A DNA stretch of 64,000 nt from Desulfobacteraceae bacterium (GCA_014237395.1 JABZFP010000014.1:186001-250000); one strand, 5' to 3'. Numbered from the stretch's first letter, positions 1 to 8,788 are shown. Translations and numbers: made by a program. The notes: generated by a model not told the origin, from the sequence alone.

Positions 1-2
1 AT

Positions 3-881
3 GTGCGCAAATATTATACCTGGGAAAGGCATGCCCGCCAGTATATGGCCGCGGTGGAAAAACTGGCGGCGGCGACCGAAACGGCCGATATGGGCGCCGC
101 CCATCCCACGGATGCCATCGGGCGACGTTTGACGAGCTTGAACGCTCTGTTTGTTACGGATATCGACCACACCCTGATTGGCGAAGACAACACGCATCTG
201 AAAACCCTGTTAGCTGCCCTGAAGGCCAACCGATCCACGGTTGGGTTTGTCGTGGCCACAGGACGTACCATCGAATCCGTCCGAGGCCATTTAGAAAAAT
301 ACGGGGTTGAAGGCGTGGATGTCCTGATCACATCCGTGGGGGCGGAGATCTATTACGGGCCGCGTCTGCAGCAGAGCCGCAGCTGGGAATCCCATATCGC
401 CGCCAAGTGGGAGCCGGCCAAGATTCGCCGGGCGTTGCGGTCCCTGCCTTATTTGACCTACCAGGAGGAAGACACCCAGCGGCGTTTCAAAATCAGCTAT
501 TACATGGAACCCGGCAAAGACCGCTTGGCCGAGATTCACAACCGGTTGCTCAACAAGAAGTGTAAGTATAACCTGGTCTATTCTCACGACCAGTACCTGG
601 ATATTCTTCCCTACCGCGCTTCCAAGGGGAAAGCGATCCGGTTTCTCTGCTACAAGTGGGAAATCCCGCTGCGCAACATCGTCGTTTCCGGTGACTCCGG
701 CAACGACGAAGAAATGCTGCGCGGCGAACCCTCTGCCATCGTGGTGGCCAATTACAGCTCGGAACTTGACGCGCTGCGAAAAAGTAAACATGTTTACTTC
801 TCCCAAAAGCCATGTGCCGGTGGTATTCTGGAAGGATTGCAAAAATATCGTTTTTTCGAAAAAGCAAAAGGCGACGCATGA
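3..881 (+). CDS. Sucrose-phosphate synthase/phosphatase, C-terminal part (5' end outside window)
   Basis: The gene is cut by the window edge: the frame is open from the first base and the first visible residues (KYYTWERHARQYM) look like the end of a GT4 glycosyltransferase, as in the synthase half of bifunctional sucrose-phosphate synthases. After a short linker comes a HAD phosphatase domain with the S6PP-type cap: nucleophile motif DIDHT at visible residues 53-57, ATGR at about 85-88, conserved Lys near 208-210 and DSGND at 231-235 for Mg2+ binding. The family makes sucrose 6-phosphate and dephosphorylates it to sucrose in the cytosol. The stop codon overlaps the ATG of sucrose phosphorylase (ATGA), so the two are translationally coupled. 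The synthase half is inferred from only about 20 residues. Confidence 0.85.
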   Translation: MRKYYTWERHARQYMAAVEKLAAATETADMGAAHPTDAIGRRLTSLNALFVTDIDHTLIGEDNTHLKTLLAALKANRSTVGFVVATGRTIESVRGHLEKYGVEGVDVLITSVGAEIYYGPRLQQSRSWESHIAAKWEPAKIRRALRSLPYLTYQEEDTQRRFKISYYMEPGKDRLAEIHNRLLNKKCKYNLVYSHDQYLDILPYRASKGKAIRFLCYKWEIPLRNIVVSGDSGNDEEMLRGEPSAIVVANYSSELDALRKSKHVYFSQKPCAGGILEGLQKYRFFEKAKGDA

Positions 882-2326
882 CTCTCAAAAATAAGGTTCA
901 ACTCATTACCTACCCGGATTCGCTGGGTGCCAATCTGCTGGAACTGCATTTTGTGCTCCGCAAATATCTGCGCAAGGCCATCGGCGGGGTTCACATCCTT
1001 CCGTTTTATCCCTCATCGGCCGACCGAGGGTTCGCCCCGCTGACCTACGACGAGGTGGATCCTGCGTTTGGAACATGGGACGATGTCGAGCACATCGGAC
1101 GGGATTTCGATCTGATCGTGGACTTCATGGTGAACCACATCTCCCGCCAGTCGGTGTTTTTCCAGGACTATCTGGAGCGCGGCGACGAAAGCCCCTATGC
1201 CGACATGTTTCTCAGTTTCAGGAAACTGAGTCCGGACGGTGAGTTGCCTGAAGCGGATCTGGCCAAAGTATACACCCGCAAGCCCCGCCCGCCGTTTACG
1301 ACCATTCAGCGGCCGGATGGCTCCCGCGAAAAGATCTGGAGCACGTTTGATTACGAACAGATCGACCTGGACTACCGCTCGCCGGTGACCCGGGAGGTTG
1401 TGCGCAAATTCCTGATCCGGCTGGCCCGCAGCCATCCCAAGATGATCCGGTTGGACGCATTTGCCTATACGACCTTCAAGCTGGGAACGAACTGTTTTTT
1501 CCTGGAACCCGAGGTGTGGGAGCTTCTGGAGTGGATCAAAGGATTTGTGGCGCCATTCGACGCCGAGGTGCTGCCGGAGGTTCATGAACACCATCGGTAT
1601 CAGCTCAAGCTGGCCGAGCACGACTATTGGACTTATGATTTCGCGCTGCCGATGATCATGCTGCACACGCTGTATCACCACACCAACCGTCAGCTCCTGG
1701 AATGGCTGCGCATTTGCCCCCGCAAGCAGATTACCACCCTCGACACCCACGACGGCCTTGGCGTGGTGGACGTGGCCGACTTGATGTCCCAGGAGGATAT
1801 CGACCGCACGCTCGAGGGCCTATACGAAAAAGGCTCCAATATCAAACGCATCTACTCCGGGGAAGCCTATCAGAACCTGGACATCTACCAGGTCAACTGC
1901 ACCTACTACTCGGCCCTTGAAAACAACGATGATTCCTACCTTGCGGCCCGGGCGATTCAATTTTTCTGCCCGGGGATTCCGCAGGTTTACTATGTGGGTC
2001 TGCTGGCCGGCAGCAATGACATCGAATTGGTGGAGCGGACCAAAAACGGGCGGGACATCAACCGGCACGGCTACGATCTGGACGAGATCGAGCAGGAGAT
2101 GCAGCGGCCGGTGGTCCAGCGGCTGCTGCGCCTGATGACGTTTCGGTCGTATTACCCGGCCTTCAACGGCGAATTCAAAATCGAGGCGACACCGGAAAAC
2201 CTGGTGGGTTTAACCTGGCGCAAGGGCAAATTCCTCACGACCCTGCACGTGGATCTGAACACCTACGCGACGCGCATTACCTATTACGATCCCACAGTGG
2301 ATGCAACGAAAGCGCTTGCCGTGTGA
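878..2326 (+). CDS. Sucrose phosphorylase (GH13)
   Basis: 482 residues, the usual size for the GH13 subfamily 18 enzymes that convert sucrose plus phosphate to glucose 1-phosphate and fructose. The catalytic set is visible and sits almost exactly where it does in characterised enzymes: nucleophile Asp193 in IRLDAFAY, acid/base Glu234 in LPEVHEH and transition-state Asp292 in LDTHDGLG. I placed the start at 878 because it is the ATG overlapping the upstream stop (ATGA) and gives the family N-terminus; an in-frame ATG 66 bases upstream would lie inside the previous gene. Together with the upstream synthase/phosphatase it gives both making and phosphorolytic breakdown of sucrose. Related GH13_18 enzymes acting on glucosylglycerate or sucrose 6-phosphate exist, so exact substrate is not certain. 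Confidence 0.88.
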   Translation: MTLKNKVQLITYPDSLGANLLELHFVLRKYLRKAIGGVHILPFYPSSADRGFAPLTYDEVDPAFGTWDDVEHIGRDFDLIVDFMVNHISRQSVFFQDYLERGDESPYADMFLSFRKLSPDGELPEADLAKVYTRKPRPPFTTIQRPDGSREKIWSTFDYEQIDLDYRSPVTREVVRKFLIRLARSHPKMIRLDAFAYTTFKLGTNCFFLEPEVWELLEWIKGFVAPFDAEVLPEVHEHHRYQLKLAEHDYWTYDFALPMIMLHTLYHHTNRQLLEWLRICPRKQITTLDTHDGLGVVDVADLMSQEDIDRTLEGLYEKGSNIKRIYSGEAYQNLDIYQVNCTYYSALENNDDSYLAARAIQFFCPGIPQVYYVGLLAGSNDIELVERTKNGRDINRHGYDLDEIEQEMQRPVVQRLLRLMTFRSYYPAFNGEFKIEATPENLVGLTWRKGKFLTTLHVDLNTYATRITYYDPTVDATKALAV

Positions 2327-2357
2327 TTCCGTTGTGCCTGTGCCGGTCGTGCCGTTC

Positions 2358-2894
2358 CTATTTGTAACGGGCGTGGCAGTCTTTTTTCATTCTTTTCAGG
2401 GCTTCAAAAGCCTGACGCATTTCATCCATCTGGTTGCCTTGGCAGGCGCGCACCAGGCGTCGGCAGGCGGCTTCGAAGGCCTCGTAGTGTGGCTCACCGC
2501 GGTCGGGGTAGCGTACCATGGCGCGGATTTCCTTCTGGAAAGTGTGTATCAAGGGGGCGTTCGGGATCTGGTTGGTGGTGATCTTGGCCCCGATCTGTTT
2601 GAAGGTGGTCTGCATTTCTTTTTTAAGCGCCTTGTAGGAGCCAGAGGGGCCGACCGAAGCAACCCGTGTCTTTCCTTTTACCGGGGTTCCCCCCAATTCC
2701 ACCTTTAGTTTGAGCGTAAGCCCGAATCCGTTCGTTTCCCGCTTGCATTTCAATTCCAGTTTTTCAAAAGCCGTCTGTAATAATGCCAACCGCTGGTCAT
2801 CCATCTCGGCGGCGTTTTGCACCGCATCGGCCAGGGTGTGCAGATATTGGCCGAGCTCTTCACGGGACATCGATTTTTTAATTTTATGTTCCAT
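2358..2894 (-). CDS. XXXCH-type small protein
   Basis: 178 residues from the ATG at 2894, which has a GAGGG ribosome site 4 bases upstream; an in-frame ATG 48 bases further out lacks this. The protein is soluble, charged, with an alpha-helical second half and ends in KKDCHARYK, the Cys-His pair near the C-terminus that marks the XXXCH domain family described from Desulfobacterota genomes (partly linked to the so-called GAK gene system). I see no CXXCH haem motif and no signal peptide. Function unknown. It converges on the sucrose phosphorylase gene with about 30 bases between the stops. Family assignment rests on the C-terminal motif and overall character only. Confidence 0.6.
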   Translation of the reverse strand: MEHKIKKSMSREELGQYLHTLADAVQNAAEMDDQRLALLQTAFEKLELKCKRETNGFGLTLKLKVELGGTPVKGKTRVASVGPSGSYKALKKEMQTTFKQIGAKITTNQIPNAPLIHTFQKEIRAMVRYPDRGEPHYEAFEAACRRLVRACQGNQMDEMRQAFEALKRMKKDCHARYK

Positions 2895-3031
2895 GGCCCT
2901 CAATTTAAATTTGCAGGGGTGGTTGTTGACGTCAGGACGCATTCAATGGAACATAGGAACTGGCGGATCATTGGCAAGTCCGGCGCGCCGGCGGACACCG
3001 ACAAACCATCCGTTCATCGAGGAGAGATCAT

Positions 3032-3691
3032 TTGCCATCCATTGGTATCGGCACGGGGTGCTCAGAAGCCGTAAAGCTGGAGGAATTTGGCGTTTTCGGG
3101 GGGCCAAGACTTCTCGAGGTGGGGTGCGGCGACGGGCGTATTACCACCCAGCTGGCTGAAAAAGCGACCTTTCTGGTGGCGGTGGACCCGAGCGCAAACG
3201 ATTTGATGCGCGCCGTCCGTCGGGTCGACAAGGCCTTGTTCTGCAGGGCCTCCGGCGTACAGTTGCCGTTTCCGGATTACAGTTTCGATACGGTGTTGTT
3301 TACGCTTTCGTTGCACCATCAGGACAGCCGCCTGGCCCTGGGCGAAGCGGGGCGGGTGGTTGCGCCGGGGGGAAGAATCCTGGTCATGGAGCCGGCGGTT
3401 GACGGTGAGGCCCAGCAACTGTTTCATTTTTTCGAGGACGAGACCATCGCCCTCGAATCGGCCATGGCGGCCATCGCTGACAGTCCCTTGCGTGTCGCGC
3501 AGGCCACGCAGTTTGAAGCCGACTGGCAATTCGAGAGCAAATACGAGTTCAGCCACTATATGTTCGCGTATCATGACCTGGCCTGGAACGCGCAGACCGA
3601 GGCCGGGCTTTTCCGGCAGTTGGGTGGAAAGGCGGCGGATCGCCCCCTGGTGCTCAAAGACAAACTCAAGCTGCTGTGCTTGTCCGTGTGA
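3032..3691 (+). CDS. Class I SAM-dependent methyltransferase
   Basis: 219 residues with motif I LLEVGCGDGR (about residues 27-36), an acidic end of strand 2 (VAVDPS), motif II-like FDTVLFTLSLHH and a post-II LGEAGRVVAPGGRIL, the Methyltransf_11 layout found in UbiE/BioC-type enzymes. The start is a TTG at 3032 preceded by AGGAGAG five to six bases upstream, which decides it. The C-terminal third (after about residue 125) is specific and gives no substrate clue. The gene stands alone between two minus-strand genes. Substrate unknown. Confidence 0.8.
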   Translation: MPSIGIGTGCSEAVKLEEFGVFGGPRLLEVGCGDGRITTQLAEKATFLVAVDPSANDLMRAVRRVDKALFCRASGVQLPFPDYSFDTVLFTLSLHHQDSRLALGEAGRVVAPGGRILVMEPAVDGEAQQLFHFFEDETIALESAMAAIADSPLRVAQATQFEADWQFESKYEFSHYMFAYHDLAWNAQTEAGLFRQLGGKAADRPLVLKDKLKLLCLSV

Positions 3692-3758
3692 TAATCGTTT
3701 TCAGGATGGTTCAGGCGGGCTGTCATGCAGATCGGAACCGTTGTTTTTATGACGAAGG

Positions 3759-4211
3759 CTACGGGGGAAAAATCAGGTGGTCCAGGATAAGCCCCCAGAA
3801 CGCGGCGCCGGACGGTGCGCTGAAATACCACCCCAGATGGGCCAGGCACCCCCGGCAGATGCCGACCCGCCAGGCAAAACCGGGGAACCAGGTAAACTCA
3901 TCGGATGGGGGCCCCACGGGCGCACACCCCTCCGCCGCACTGAAACAGCCGATGGTAAACACGATGCCGGCAGGGTTGGCAAAGGTGTGCTGGGAGGCGC
4001 CCGACATGGATGTCTGTTCTTCTTCCCGGGTGATGGGAGAGAGGCATTCCCGGCAGAGAATGAGGCGTTCCTCCGCTTCTTCCGCCAGGGGGCTGCCTTC
4101 GGGCGCCGTGTCTTCCCCTTTCTCGGGAGTGGGCGGTGTTTTAAGCCATATTGTTGGTGGCAACCGTTGTGGCGAATACGGCGAGTCGGGATTTGTTCCT
4201 TCAAGGCACAT
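3759..4211 (-). CDS. CULT-domain (cereblon-like) zinc protein
   Basis: 150 residues. A loose Pro/Glu-rich N-terminus of about 48 residues is followed by a complete CULT fold: zinc pairs CREC (Cys53, Cys56) and CRGC (Cys119, Cys122), the stretch HTFANPAGIVFTIGCFS, and three tryptophans at 108, 114 and 128. Their 6 and 14 residue spacing equals the Trp380/386/400 cage of human cereblon and the Trp79/85/99 cage of the Magnetospirillum protein MsCI4, which bind thalidomide-like imides and uridine. Bacterial CULT proteins have no known physiological role. The ATG at 4211 has GGGGAG seven bases upstream. Long plus-strand readings of the same DNA (3676-4236, 3777-4307) lack family features and are shadows. 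No operon partner; no signal peptide, so probably cytosolic. Confidence 0.88.
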   Translation of the reverse strand: MCLEGTNPDSPYSPQRLPPTIWLKTPPTPEKGEDTAPEGSPLAEEAEERLILCRECLSPITREEEQTSMSGASQHTFANPAGIVFTIGCFSAAEGCAPVGPPSDEFTWFPGFAWRVGICRGCLAHLGWYFSAPSGAAFWGLILDHLIFPP

Positions 4212-4414
4212 CGGTCAACTCCCCATGCGTCGTTGAAAACGACGACGCGGTGGTTGTCGGGGCGGACGCGCGCTGACGACCATACTATACGTCTTTTTGG
4301 ACGTTAGAACAAGCTTGGGCGCATGCCGCACTTTACATCGGGTGACGGTTGTTTACCTTAGAGGGCGAACAGGGATAAAGAGCCCTGCAACCTTACAGAA
4401 AGGGAGGCCGTACC

Positions 4415-4546
4415 ATGGAAGATTCCCCCCGCGATACCAATGGCGAAAGTGATTGTGTCATTACGGTGTATGACGGTTCCTGGATGACCTGCGATATGAT
4501 TGAGGAAGCGTCCGACAACTTAACAGGTGATCCTTGCTTGATATAA
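4415..4546 (+). CDS. Small ORF, 43 residues, with good ribosome site
   Basis: An ATG at 4415 is preceded by AGGGAGG with about seven bases spacing, the best Shine-Dalgarno sequence in the gap between the CULT gene and the mscS-type gene. The product is acidic (many Asp/Glu) with three Cys, and includes ITVYDGSWMTCDMIEEA. No signal peptide or membrane segment. I do not recognise it. Being short, it could be chance, but start signal and composition argue for translation. Confidence 0.45.
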   Translation: MEDSPRDTNGESDCVITVYDGSWMTCDMIEEASDNLTGDPCLI

Positions 4547-4746
4547 TAGCGGTAATCTATTACAGGTCTGTTCAGGGCCATTCGCCTTGAACGGGCCTTT
4601 TCTTTTTATTCCCTTGCCAGCCACGCTGTGTTTACTTTCGTCTCCGCGCATCTGTTGTGCGGCCAAGAAGGCCCCACGTTTCGGTCCATTTTGTACTGGA
4701 CCTGAGCGCCTTAGATTATGACGTTCAATTATTCGGGAGCGCCGCC

Positions 4747-7170
4747 ATGAAAAAAAACGCCCTGCTCATCGCCGTTATCGGCTTGCTGTTGTTCGCTTCC
4801 CAGGCCCTTGCCATGAACCCGATGCTCATGAAGCAGGCCACCCAGAACAAGGGGGAGAAGACCGCCGAGGCGGTGGCTCTGCCGGAAAACCTGTCGGCTG
4901 AAGATATCGACGCCCTGATGGCCCGCCTTAACGACGATCAGGTGCGGCGCCTGCTGATTGCCCAACTGCAGGCCGAGGCGCAAAAAGCCTCTGCAGCGGG
5001 GACAGCGCAGCAGGTGAGCGGCCTGGGGCGGGTCATCCAGTGGTTCGAAAGCCGGACCGAGCTTCTTGTCACCAGGGTTTATCGGCTGGGAGTCGGCCTT
5101 CTCGACATCCCCGGTGATATCGGCCGGGCCATGGGCCAGTTGACGGATTATCAGGGCGCCGGGCGGTTTTCCTTTATGGTGTTGATCGTCCTTGTTTTTC
5201 TGGCGGTGGGATATGGGGCGGAACAGCTGTTTTACCGCCTGACCGTAACGTTTCGCTCCCAGATCGACACTATGCCGGGGATGGACGGCGTACTGAAATT
5301 CTGGGGGACGGTCATCAAATTCATCCCCGAACTAATCGGTCTTTTGATTTTTACCGTAACCCCCTTTGTGTTGTTTTTTATGGCCATCAGCAAGGAAGAC
5401 AAGGGGCTGCGCCTGCTTTTCCTGGCTTTTCTCCTGACAGTTGTGGGCATCCGGCTGTGCGCGGCCTTGCTGCGCCTGATTTTATCCCCCGAGACCGAGA
5501 AATTGCGGTTGGTCCATTTGTCGAACGCGGTGGCCCGCTATTTTTATCGACGGTTGTTGCTGGTGGCCAGCATTCTGGCTGTCGGCATGATCCTGCAACT
5601 GTTGCTGGAACGCCTGGGGGCCACCCTGACAACCCGCATGTGGGTTGTGCTTACCTACGGAACCGCAATCGTCCTGATCTTTGCCGGCATGATCTGGCGC
5701 CATCGCCACGCCGTCCGCGATCACCTCATGCAGGGAAAGACGGCGGGTGGCGAGGAAAACCTCTGGCTGCGGGACCAGTTTGCCGGCATGTGGCACACCC
5801 TGGCCCTGGCCTACCTCTTTCTGGTGTGGGGGCTTGGTTTTACCAACCTGGTGACGGCCGACGAACTGCGGATCCGCGGTACCTTCATTCTCAGTTTTCT
5901 CATTGTTCCCATCTACCTGACGCTCGATCGCCTGGCACTCTGGTGCCTGGATTCTACCGTAGCACCCCGAATCGAAACCATCTCGCCATTGACGACGGAT
6001 GAAGGCCCCGGAAGCGCAAGCGTTGTGGAAGAGGATTTGTTAAAAAAAGAAGGCGCTAACTACCTGGTCATCGTTCGGCGGGTGGTGCGTCTCGTGGTGT
6101 TCGCGGCTGTGGCGCTTTGGTTCCTGGATATCTGGGGAATGAAAGTCCCCATCGGTGAGGCGGCCGTGGAGGCGGTTTTCAACATCCTGGTCACCCTGCT
6201 GCTGGCCCATATCGTCTGGGAGTTGATCAATGCCGCCATCAACCGCAAGCTGGCCAAGGGCGGTTTTGTCGAAGAGGCCGAAAACAAGGATGATGAGGAT
6301 GAGTGGGGGGGCGCCGGTGCCAAGGATCGCTCCCAGACCCTGCTGCCCATGCTGCGCAAATTCATCGGGGTCGTCATGGTGGTTATGGTCACCCTGATCG
6401 TGCTCTCGTCCATCGGTGTGGAAATCGGTCCTCTTTTGGCCGGGGCCGGGGTGATCGGCCTGGCCATCGGGTTCGGCGCCCAGAAGCTGGTGCGCGATAT
6501 CCTCTCGGGGATTTTCTTTTTGATGGACGATGCCTTCCGGGTGGGCGAATATCTGGACGCCGGGGGCATATCCGGCACCGTGGAGGAGATCACCCTGCGT
6601 ACCATCAAGCTGCGCCACCACCGGGGTATGCTGCAGATTGTGCCGCTGGGGGATCTCAAGTCCGTCACCAACTTCATGCGGGGCGGCATGGTGGTGAAGT
6701 TCGACCTGAAGCTGCCCTACGACACGGATATCGACAAGGTGCGCAAGATCATCAAGAAGGTCGGCAAGAAAATGCTGCTGGACGAAGAGCTGGGTCCCGA
6801 TTTCATTAAACCGCTGAAATCCCAGGGGGTGCGCAGCGTGGGGGATTCGGTCATGACCTTCCGGGCCAAATTTACCGCCCGCCCGGGAACCCATTTCGTC
6901 ATACGGCGTGAAGCCTACAAGCATATCACCGCGGCCCTTGAAAAAGCGGGGATTCATTACGCCCATCGCAAGGTGATCGTGGATCTGGCGCCGGAGCTGG
7001 CTGAAAAAATGGATGTCGCGCCCGCGAGCACGGACCGGGCCGGGGAAAGATCAGCTCAAAAATTGACGCCCGAGCAGAAGGTTCAGGTGCTGGAGGCCGG
7101 TGCCGCGGCAGCCCTGGATACCATTGCCGAGGAAGAGAAGCCGGACCCCAAAGCCAAAAAAAAGAAATAG
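4747..7170 (+). CDS. Large MscS-family mechanosensitive channel
   Basis: 807 residues from the ATG at 4747 (GGGAG upstream). It opens with a cleavable signal peptide ending FASQALA, then a roughly 120-residue periplasmic part, about ten membrane segments spread over residues 130-570, and a C-terminal MscS domain: the pore helix rich in Gly/Ala (LLAGAGVIGLAIGFGAQKL), followed by the beta domain (VGEYLDAGGISGTVEEI) and the alpha/beta vestibule domain. The tail is Lys/Glu rich (PKAKKKK). The family releases solutes on hypo-osmotic shock. Size and layout resemble the MscK/YbiO-like large members. The in-frame ATG at 4657 would precede the signal peptide by 30 residues and is unlikely. Confidence 0.9.
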   Translation: MKKNALLIAVIGLLLFASQALAMNPMLMKQATQNKGEKTAEAVALPENLSAEDIDALMARLNDDQVRRLLIAQLQAEAQKASAAGTAQQVSGLGRVIQWFESRTELLVTRVYRLGVGLLDIPGDIGRAMGQLTDYQGAGRFSFMVLIVLVFLAVGYGAEQLFYRLTVTFRSQIDTMPGMDGVLKFWGTVIKFIPELIGLLIFTVTPFVLFFMAISKEDKGLRLLFLAFLLTVVGIRLCAALLRLILSPETEKLRLVHLSNAVARYFYRRLLLVASILAVGMILQLLLERLGATLTTRMWVVLTYGTAIVLIFAGMIWRHRHAVRDHLMQGKTAGGEENLWLRDQFAGMWHTLALAYLFLVWGLGFTNLVTADELRIRGTFILSFLIVPIYLTLDRLALWCLDSTVAPRIETISPLTTDEGPGSASVVEEDLLKKEGANYLVIVRRVVRLVVFAAVALWFLDIWGMKVPIGEAAVEAVFNILVTLLLAHIVWELINAAINRKLAKGGFVEEAENKDDEDEWGGAGAKDRSQTLLPMLRKFIGVVMVVMVTLIVLSSIGVEIGPLLAGAGVIGLAIGFGAQKLVRDILSGIFFLMDDAFRVGEYLDAGGISGTVEEITLRTIKLRHHRGMLQIVPLGDLKSVTNFMRGGMVVKFDLKLPYDTDIDKVRKIIKKVGKKMLLDEELGPDFIKPLKSQGVRSVGDSVMTFRAKFTARPGTHFVIRREAYKHITAALEKAGIHYAHRKVIVDLAPELAEKMDVAPASTDRAGERSAQKLTPEQKVQVLEAGAAAALDTIAEEEKPDPKAKKKK

Positions 7171-7330
7171 ACATTATGTGATCGTTTGAGGACATGGCCT
7201 GTCGCTGATCGGGATTTGGGATAACCTCTCCGGTTGGCAGCAGGCCTTCTTTTTTGGGCGCGGGTACCTTTGTGTGCCTCGTTGGTTGCCAATTATTCAG
7301 CCGGTATTAGTATGGGATTCACTTGTCAGA

Positions 7331-7353
7331 CCAGCACCGAAATTGGGTGCTGG
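7331..7353. promoter_or_regulatory. Perfect hairpin in the 5' leader of the peroxiredoxin gene
   Basis: CCAGCACC (7331-7338) and GGTGCTGG (7346-7353) form an 8-bp perfect stem with a 7-base loop, followed by GTTTT. It lies 30 bases before the peroxiredoxin start and 18 bases before its ribosome site. It may end transcription from upstream or stabilise/regulate the leader; the T-run is short, so the role is open. Confidence 0.5.
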
Positions 7354-7382
7354 GTTTTCATCGCACAAAAAAGGAGGGTCCC

Positions 7383-7982
7383 ATGAGTATTATGGTCGCG
7401 AAAGCGGCGCCGGATTTCGAGGCGCCGGCGGTTATGCCCAGCGGCGTGATTGAAGAAAACTTTAAATTGTCCGACCTGCGCGGACAATATGTCGTCATAT
7501 TTTTTTATCCCCTGGACTTTACCTTCGTCTGTCCCACCGAGATCCTGGCCCATCACAAGCGGATGGCGCAGTTTAAAGAAAAAGGTGTCGCGGTGGTGGG
7601 CGTATCCATAGACTCCCAGTTTACGCATTTTGCATGGCGCAACACGCCCGTGGCGGAAGGCGGCATCGGTGTGATCGATTTCCCGCTGGTGGCCGACGTG
7701 AAACATGACATCACCCGGGCCTACGGCATCGAACACCCGGACGGGGTTGCCCTGCGGGCTTCGTTTCTCATCGACAAGGAAGGTATTGTTCAGCACCAGG
7801 TGGTGAACAACCTGCCCCTGGGGCGCGATGTCGATGAGATGCTGCGCATGGTGGACGCCCTGCAATTCACCGAACAACACGGCGAAGTCTGCCCGGCCGG
7901 CTGGCACAAAGGCGACACGGCCATGAAACCGGACGCCGACGGGGTGTCGGATTACCTGCGATCGAACGCTGAAAACCTATAG
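7383..7982 (+). CDS. 2-Cys peroxiredoxin (AhpC/Prx1 class)
   Basis: 199 residues; reduces hydrogen peroxide and alkyl hydroperoxides in the cytosol. Peroxidatic Cys50 is in FTFVCPTE, resolving Cys170 in GEVCPAGW, so this is a typical 2-Cys enzyme. The catalytic Thr is present (FTFVCP). The start at 7383 follows a near-perfect AAGGAGG six bases upstream; the in-frame ATG at 7323 lies before a hairpin and has no ribosome site. No reductase (AhpF, thioredoxin) is adjacent. A plausible oxygen-defence gene for an anaerobe. Confidence 0.95.
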   Translation: MSIMVAKAAPDFEAPAVMPSGVIEENFKLSDLRGQYVVIFFYPLDFTFVCPTEILAHHKRMAQFKEKGVAVVGVSIDSQFTHFAWRNTPVAEGGIGVIDFPLVADVKHDITRAYGIEHPDGVALRASFLIDKEGIVQHQVVNNLPLGRDVDEMLRMVDALQFTEQHGEVCPAGWHKGDTAMKPDADGVSDYLRSNAENL

Positions 7983-8307
7983 CGGTTTGTAATCGTGACG
8001 ATCCAGCTCATGTCGGCGATCGTTTTGGCATGGGCTGGATCACCGGTCGGGTATCGCCGCATTGGCCTGCCCATGGCAGGCGCTTCCTATCGGCAACATC
8101 AACGATATGCTTGACGACTGCGGCCTGGCGCTTTAGTATGGCAATAGATCGCGTCACCGCTATCGCTTGCCCCTCGATGATACCCCTTCACTTCTGCTTG
8201 CTTGACAGGCGCGTTGCTGCTACATCATGGTTTAACGTGTCCGGGTTTCTATGAGAATGCCATTTCCGCCGATCATTTCAGGTAAAGACAATTTACGGGA
8301 GGGCGTC
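7983..8307. other. Intergenic stretch without a supported gene
   Basis: About 325 bases. Short readings exist on the plus strand (8030-8254) but have no ribosome site or recognisable composition. A TTGACA box occurs near 8201, with only a weak -10 partner, and could start transcription of the small gene at 8308. Confidence 0.3.
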
Positions 8308-8538
8308 GTGAGTGACCATCGAAAAACAAGCGGGCCGCCTGATAGCCTTTTGAGTGAAGATGAAAAACGGCATCAATGCCTGGTGGACCGCCGCTCCGGG
8401 TTTGATCGACGGCGCGCCTACAGCCTGGCTTATTTCGCCAATGGCGGGCTCGAACGCCGCCAGGGGCATGACCGCCGGGACACGAACGAACGTCGCCGGA
8501 TCTGGGAAATGCGCGGCACCCCCTGCCCCGGAACCTGA
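8308..8538 (+). CDS. Small Arg-rich hypothetical protein
   Basis: 76 residues from a GTG at 8308 with GGGAGGG four bases upstream. The protein has repeated Arg-Arg pairs (DRRSGFDRRRAY, GLERRQGHDRRD, ERRRIW), a pattern I associate with a small uncharacterised protein family common in Desulfobacterota. No membrane segment or cysteine motif. Function unknown; the RR-rich composition would suit nucleic acid or membrane-surface contact, but that is a guess. Confidence 0.6.
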   Translation: MSDHRKTSGPPDSLLSEDEKRHQCLVDRRSGFDRRRAYSLAYFANGGLERRQGHDRRDTNERRRIWEMRGTPCPGT

Positions 8539-8788
8539 CGCGGTATTTGCCGGCCGTATAGACCGATCCATCCAGGGGGTTCGTCATTGAATCGATTTTC
8601 CCCACCCGCTATATCGAAATAAAGATTACCCGCTTTCCGAAGCACTTCAACAGGGTTTCCCTCAATCGTAAAATCCGTTGCGAAGGTCAGCCTAATTGGA
8701 TATGGTGGCCGCCGAACGAAGATCGCAGGGAGGCTGGATCACCCGTGATCGTCATTTTGACACCTCCATAAGGAAAGGTTCCGTAACC

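Noticed and set aside
3676..4307. Two long plus-strand reading frames over the CULT gene
   Set aside because: They lack ribosome sites and family features; the minus-strand frame holds a complete recognised domain.
4550..4610. Terminator after the 43-residue ORF
   Set aside because: The two GGGCC blocks are mostly direct, not inverted, repeats and give only a 4-bp stem.
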